Below, in pieces: positions 58,790 to 64,000 of a stretch of DNA of 64,000 nt (positions are counted from its first letter, which is position 1; each line of letters begins with the position of its first letter). Location of the stretch: assembly GCF_907165205.1 (NCBI RefSeq), contig NC_058195.1:18290001-18354000 (forward strand). Direction: 5' to 3'. The stretch is from Coccinella septempunctata. Its lineage: Eukaryota; Arthropoda; Insecta; Coleoptera; Coccinellidae. A program made the translations under genes and the position numbers. The notes beneath the pieces are model-generated. The model did not search any database. It was not told where the DNA came from and worked only from the letters and a program-made list of their open reading frames with translations.

Positions 58790-58919
58790 ATAACTGATGT
58801 AATTCGGTTTCTAGTTCTTTACGATAATACGTTTCTGCTGATGGGGCCAACCCTTATTTTTCATGTTATACACCTCAATTTATTTTCGTTAAATTCATTT
58901 GAAGAAAGATTGGACTTAC

Positions 58920-59071
58920 CCATAATTTCCAAATTTTTGGCCCCCCTGTATATTTCGGTGCAGCACTTACGTATCAGTTTGATATTCCCAGTCAGATTTG
59001 GCGTTAATTTCTGCGTTTTTCCTGTTTCTGCTGCCACTCTGACTTGAACTTCACCGATTCGATTTCGTAAC
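58920..59071 (-). other. Candidate 5' exon of the aldo-keto reductase
   Basis: Bounded by an acceptor TTTCCTAG (at 59072) and a donor GGTAAGTCC, and ending ATGG. Joined to the acceptor just before 57863 it yields ATG GGC ATG, adding Met-Gly in frame. This is position and splice logic only; no transcript evidence. Confidence 0.35.
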
Positions 59072-60962
59072 CTAGGAAACGTGTATTTTCTTGGGAAAAA
59101 TTTATATTTCGGCTATTTTTGTGGTTTGTCTGTGACGGAACTAACCTAGCTCACTAAAAATAGCCTCGTCGATGCGCTTGGCACCTGCTATCGATTTTCT
59201 TTTCGCGTGTGAACTTGAAAACCAGTCATAACCTAGGAATACGATGTCCGAGCCCAAAGAGGTGGAAAATTTTTTTGATTAAACATCTGTTGCGTTTTAT
59301 TTTCCGATTTTCAGCGTTTAGAGTGGGCGATTTGAAGCCAAAAGCTGCGACAGTCGTTGCTGGATCGTATTCGATATGTACCAAATTTCATCAATGTGAA
59401 TCTGTTGGTTTTTGAGAACAAATCTGGACGGCAGAAGAGTCAAAGGACGCATCATTATTATTGAAAATCTCATATTTGAAAGTCTGTATGGTGGACTCGT
59501 TAACCACGAAATTTCATGTACATAAGTTTTTTTTTAATGGAAAATTTTCACCAGTATCATGAGAAAGTTATCTGAATACCATTTTTCATTGTTATTCTGA
59601 CACTATATACTGAGTCACATGAAACTTCAAGAAAGTTTATCTTCCTCCCCAGCGGATCAGGGTATGGCTTGATAGGGCCCTAAATTATTTGAAACACGTG
59701 GAACTTTGAGAGTGTCAAGTGCCAAATATGCTTTTCGGTTACACTCGGACAACTACACAAAAAGTGTAGATTAATATCCATAATGCTCAATGGGTGGAAA
59801 ATCAGGACATCTTGGTGACCGAGGTTACAAATCGATCAGATTGTGTAGTAGACCAACATAAACCTGGAACGATGAAACCTGACGTAGGAATCGTAGAACG
59901 GAACTTGAATGATTCTATGATGCCTTGCGTTAGGCGGTCATGTCGCCTGTGAAGCCAGATTGCCGATAAGAAGTGTTTAGTTATTATAGCAAATTCATGG
60001 CGGGACGACACGCCAATAATGAAAGATCAACAGTCTGAACGTTTCACCTGGTACTTCATTTCCATTCATATATTTTACTCCCCCTTCTTGATATTTCAGT
60101 TATAGTTATACGCGCATTGTAAAAAATTTATGATAACACTTGTGACTGTTCGATAAGGCAAATGTAAAATGCATCATAAGCTTAGGTAAGTGAATATTTC
60201 GATAATTCATTTATAACACACTATTATTTTATTACACGTTAAATATCAGCGGTTTTCCTTTCAATCTGACTGTAAATATTGTTTTTCTGATAACTGGATT
60301 AATTTGTCCATACTTATACGAGACTAGTTTCGATACAGTAAGAAAGTCAGTTATGTCTTCTACATAAACTTTTTTCTCATAATATTGCATTTTTTTAATT
60401 ATCCATCTACAGGGTGTTTCATCATAAACTGGACAAACATATATGGTGGGTAATTGACACCAGGAGAATCACTTTTTATTATGACATATACCCCGTTTTC
60501 GACGCATAAGCGAGATGTAGGGAGTTCAACGTCGTATTAGAGCAATATTCTAATGATATAAATGTATAAACCTCAAAGTAACGGTTTCTGGTCACATCGG
60601 AGTATTTCCAAGTGCTCGATTCAGAAAAGATGAAGAACTTCCAAAAAATTTTTTCAAAATGGCGGAAAACCTTCAATATCCGTGATTTTCTTTTTTCGGT
60701 TGCCAAATTGAATTTCATTTTCTGAATGAATACAATATTCGAATAATTTCTGTGGAGAAATTTTTTCATAAATCGAACAAAACTTTTTTTTACATGTCTA
60801 GAGCGAAAAAAAATTCCACCCGAAATTGTTGAAAATAAATATTTAGTGTTAGTGTATAAATAATAATGAATTGTCCGTTTATTCAAAATAATGTTAAGTT
60901 TGGTTTATAAAAGAACTGCATAATGTGTTTTTTTTTTTTTTTGATTGTATATTATTCATTGT
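59072..60962. other. Intergenic region with fragments of repeats
   Basis: No gene recognised. A line resembling a transposon end (ACAGGGTGTTTCATCATAAA) begins near 60410 and is followed by AT-rich text with a long antisense frame (60479-60886) that has no domain. Around 59160-59240 a 40-codon frame on the minus strand lies between splice-like sites, but it is unsupported. Confidence 0.3.
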
Positions 60963-61420
60963 AGGCTACGTTCGGCCAGTAGACACCGGTATAGAGCGAG
61001 TCGAACTAAAATTTTATCACAGATCAGCTTGGGCTAATTGAGCCTGTACAAATTGGCAATTTTTGAATGAACGAATGACAAATGTCAACCACAAAAGTCA
61101 TGTTAAAAATTTGAATTTGAATGCAATTTGTTCGAAAATGTATATGAATAGATAATTCTTAGTGTGGATTAAACGGAAATTTTACAGTTTTATGAAAAAT
61201 TTGCTTATAAGTTGTTTTTTTATGGTTTGTCTCGTTTCATAACCCTATTTCTACACAAACTCCTTTCGCGCCCCACCTTCAGAGCTGGGGCTCAGAGAGT
61301 TGATTCCAAAAACTCTACTCTGTCTGGAACGAACGACAACTATTAACACTTTTTGTTCTGAAACATGCCCGAACGACACGGAACAAAAAGTGCTTATAGA
61401 GTCTACTGGCCGAACGCACC
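60963..61420. mobile_element. ~0.46-kb element, family 4 copy B
   Basis: Left end GGCTACGTTCGGCCAGTAGA; right end, read inward, GGTGCGTTCGGCCAGTAGAC followed by TCTATAAGCACTTTTTGTTC. It is inverted relative to 41361-42066 and shorter. Both copies share CATGCCCGAACGAC-like and TTTGTTCTGAAAC text. Non-coding. Confidence 0.68.
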
Positions 61421-62640
61421 TCTCGATACCAGTTTAGGGTACTGTTTAGAGGATTATGAATGTAAATTGTTTATGTATTCATAATTTCTTTGAATAAATC
61501 ATTAAAAAAAATATAAGATTGCTTCAAAGAAACAGGTTGTTGAAATAAATTCTAATGCAGATAAGACGAGAAGTCATATTTTCATAACAGCTACAGGATT
61601 TTTTTCTGGTATTAAAGATATAGTCCACCTCGTGTTGAGAGAACATGAAACCTTTCAAGTGGTCCGAATATTACAAAAAGATGTTTCCAAATTTTCCTCT
61701 GGAATGGCTCAAATATAAAATACCACCCTGTATTAGAACTGTCAAAAGAAAATCAGATTTTCATTCATCTTTTGATCTCCTCCATCATCATGAATCGTGT
61801 GGATAAGTGTGAATTATTTATTATTCTACATTCTATCGAACATTTAAACGTTTATGAGCCTTATTCCTATTGATTCCATTCCGGTAATGTACAAAATCTG
61901 AAACTTCTATTATCGAAGCCCGAATAACTCGATTATGCAAATTGAAATAGGCCATTGTGAATGTTAATCTTCTTAACAATTGCAATGTTAACGACTGTAG
62001 CGTATGTTCCAACAAATTAGTTCATTTCATTCTGATAGTGACGATCATGGTTAATATTGCGATAGTGATGCTTGAAAGGAGTAACGAACACCGAACATAA
62101 ATTTATACCAAGAACGACTTTCATTGAATGAATTGATTTTTCGAAAAAAATTCTTCACTTAGCAAGCTATGGAATTCTGAGAAATGATTCTCTATCCAGT
62201 ACTCTAATATTTTCAGATTCGACAGGAACTGTCGACTACCAAACAGTTTCTTGATAAGTCTCTTCAATTTCAAAGTTTTTTTTTCTCGTACATAAAAAAA
62301 CACTTGAAGGGAATTTAAAATTCATTTGAAAACTAGTTGCTAGCCATTTTGCAAGAATGTGCTCTCACCCCGCTCTGTGATCTTGTGACTTCATTCCTGG
62401 AACTATGGAGAGTAGAGAGAAGGAGAACGATCGCTGCTTTGAGGCCATAAATTTTTTTGTCCCCTAAAATATGTACCAATATGGTAGTTCATAATTTTGC
62501 CAATAGTCACGTTGGCGATCACGGGATGACGAAATTTTGATTTAAACTAGTTGAAGTTGGCTGAGTGAACTGCCTTCCTGGTGACAAATGATTAGAATAT
62601 CATAAGAGAATAACATATGACCATGGTGAAATGTTGAAGC
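61421..62640. other. Intergenic, no feature seen
   Basis: AT-rich; short antisense frames at 61833-62015 and 62121-62303 without protein character. No RNA gene recognised. Confidence 0.3.
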
Positions 62641-62644
62641 GTGC

Positions 62645-62876
62645 GCTAGTGTAAGGGTGTTTTGGCATCGAAAAGAAAAGGAGAAGAGATAAATTTCCGA
62701 GTGCATTTTTGAGAGAAAATTGAAAAAAACCTTACCTCAAGAATCGACTCGGAATCAATTTGTGTGTCAAGAGCACTTTTGCGATGAAGATATCAAAAAA
62801 GATGATGGATTCATTATAAACGAAATCGAAATTGTCATTCCTCGTAAGGAGTGGACTTTTCTGAATAAGAATATCT
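62645..62876 (+). pseudogene. THAP-type zinc-finger remnant
   Basis: The plus strand reads, in one frame, GCFGIEKKRRDKFPSAF then LREN and a stop. In the next frame it reads KKTLPQESTRNQF, VCQEHFCDEDIKKDDGFI, IPRKEWTF. Together this fits the THAP fold: an initial Cys, the FP motif, a Trp segment lost at the frameshift, and the closing C-x2-H of VCQEHF. THAP domains bind DNA and occur both in host regulators and in P-element-like transposases. The frameshift makes it a likely pseudogene, or two exons of a gene I cannot complete. Confidence 0.5.
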
Positions 62877-63195
62877 AACCAATAAAACTACATGTTTCAG
62901 AAGTGGATATTCTGGAAGAACTTCGTTGGCATAACATAATATTTGGTTCATAAAGGTTCTCAGCTGAGTATTGGAAACATAATCTACTCTAATAAGTGAT
63001 AAATTTGAGATGACTACCTTTTGTTGTCTTGATATGTTCTACTCCTCACTTCGAATGTATATAATTTTGAAACTGTAATTTCCTTATTGTGGAAAGCAAA
63101 GTGTGTAGAAAAAAACTGTTGTCAGCTTCGAACATTTATTTGAAGTTTGACAGTAATTTATCACAGTGATAAGTCAGTTTTTCTTTAACAACTGA
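62877..63195. other. Spacer before the transposase remnant
   Basis: Should contain the left terminal repeat of the following transposon; its mate is beyond the window, so the boundary cannot be set. Confidence 0.3.
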
Positions 63196-64000
63196 ATGCC
63201 TTTTTGTTTTACGAGTCAGGAGCAAGCTGATATCCATTTCTGTTATGGAGTGGCGAAAGGAAACTCGGCGGAAGCAGCTAGGGAGTACCGAAGAAGATTT
63301 CCGAGAAGACGCCATCCGCATTCCTCAGTGTTTGTCAACATTCACCAACGACTTAGACCTAATGGACTTAGTACTAGACCTGATGAACGGCCAAATAGGG
63401 TGAATATTAGGCAAGAAAGGAACAATAACAGGATTCTTCGTGAATTTGATAGGAATCCAACAAGCAGTCGAATAGCAGCTCGCACACTTCAATTTTCTGA
63501 GTCAAAAATTCTTCGAGTTTTAAACACAACAGCGGAGGTTATTTTTTTGCCAATGGATTCTTCGTTCCATTGAGCAGAATAGAGACTTTTTAAATACCAT
63601 ATTCTGGACTGATGAATCCTGTTTTACTCGTCGGGGCGTGGTAAACTTTCATAACCAGCATGTATGGGCCCACGAAAATCCACATCCCATTCGACCAAGA
63701 AATTTCCAAGTAGAATTTAGTGTTGATGTTTGGCTTGGAGTTTATGATAATCACCTATTTGGACCCTATTTCTTACCAGAACGAGTTAGTGGTGAAAATT
63801 TTTTACAATTTCTAATGGCAGAGCATGCAAATATGTGGGAAAATATTCCAGTAGAATCAAGATTAGCGGCTTGGTTTCAACTTAACGGTTGTCCAGCTCA
63901 CTTTCATAGAAATGTGAGGAACTGGTGGGATAATAATTTTCCAGAAAGATGGATTGGACGTAATTGGCCAGTCAGTTGGCCTCCACGGAGCCCCGATATT
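63196..64000 (+). pseudogene. Decayed Tc1/mariner-type transposase (HTH plus DDE), cut by the window edge
   Basis: It starts MPFCFTSQEQADIHFCYG; the first ~110 residues are the N-terminal HTH region of a large insect transposase family (AREYRRRFPRRRHP, VFVNIHQRLR). Around 63520-63533 sequence is lost and the frame shifts. The second frame continues QWILRSIEQNRDFLNTIF then WTDESCF (first catalytic Asp), VDVWLGVYDNHLFGPYFLP, AAWFQLNGCPAHF and WPPRSPD (third Asp) to the end of the window. The second catalytic position, normally QHDGAPAH, reads QLNGCPAH, so Asp is replaced by Asn. Frameshift, internal deletion and a lost catalytic residue make it inactive. Confidence 0.85.

Noticed and set aside
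59072..59240. Possible minus-strand exons (LGYEIESVKFKSEWQQ...)
   Set aside because: Two splice-like sites can be joined, but no start codon, no family match and overlap with the better-supported leader exon of the reductase.
60479..60886. 135-codon minus-strand frame
   Set aside because: Low-complexity AT-rich composition next to a transposon-end-like sequence; nothing protein-like.

Overview
The window is nuclear DNA of an insect, most likely a beetle, from an AT-rich and transposon-dense genome. The genes are split by short GT-AG introns. The clearest lineage clue is an arthropod prophenoloxidase with complete copper-A and copper-B sites. There are no operons, CRISPR arrays or tRNA/rRNA genes that I can support. 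Beetle is an inference from overall character; no species marker was tested.

Genes, left to right: GID4, the N-degron receptor of the CTLH ubiquitin ligase (654-1731, +); RAB40, a SOCS-box Rab GTPase (3568-4666, -); an unrecognised short ORF (5810-6112, +); SRSF2/SC35, an SR splicing factor with introns beyond its stop codon (10546-11150, -); an F-box protein of unrecognised subfamily, six exons (27323-32697, +); a family-92 glycosyltransferase (42490-45553, +) whose first intron holds two small convergent Tom7-like genes; prophenoloxidase in ten coding exons (47993-50740, -); SZRD1, a SUZ-domain protein (52178-52889, -); an aldo-keto reductase in two exons with a 3-kb intron (53820-57863, -); and at the right edge a THAP-domain remnant and a decayed Tc1/mariner-type transposase running off the window.

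The outstanding object is 11250-26547. It is a giant foldback transposon, a palindrome of 13,415 bp once a later insertion is removed. Each arm has a 273-bp outer unique segment, a tandem array of a 177-bp satellite unit (28 units on the left, 42 on the right) and a 151-bp inner unique segment; the arms meet at a 177-bp loop. It is bounded by a perfect 9-bp target-site duplication, GGTTTGGCG (11241-11249 and 26548-26556). Variant satellite units occur in the same order in both arms, so one arm is a copy of the other. A second element of 1,874 bp with its own terminal inverted repeats and its own 9-bp duplication (CACACCGCT) sits exactly nine bases inside the right end. The whole complex lies 91 bp upstream of the SRSF2 start codon, between SRSF2 and the divergent F-box gene.

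The rest of the intergenic and intronic DNA is largely inverted-repeat elements: several with TA duplications (Tc1/mariner-like), one with a TTA duplication (PIF/Harbinger-like), at least four repeated families, and elements nested inside elements (6.2-8.6 kb, 34.4-36.4 kb, 55.8-56.2 kb). Two LINE traces are present, one a reverse-transcriptase remnant and one a 62-bp 5'-truncated tail. Two places carry hammerhead-ribozyme-like core motifs of the type found in Penelope-like retroelements.
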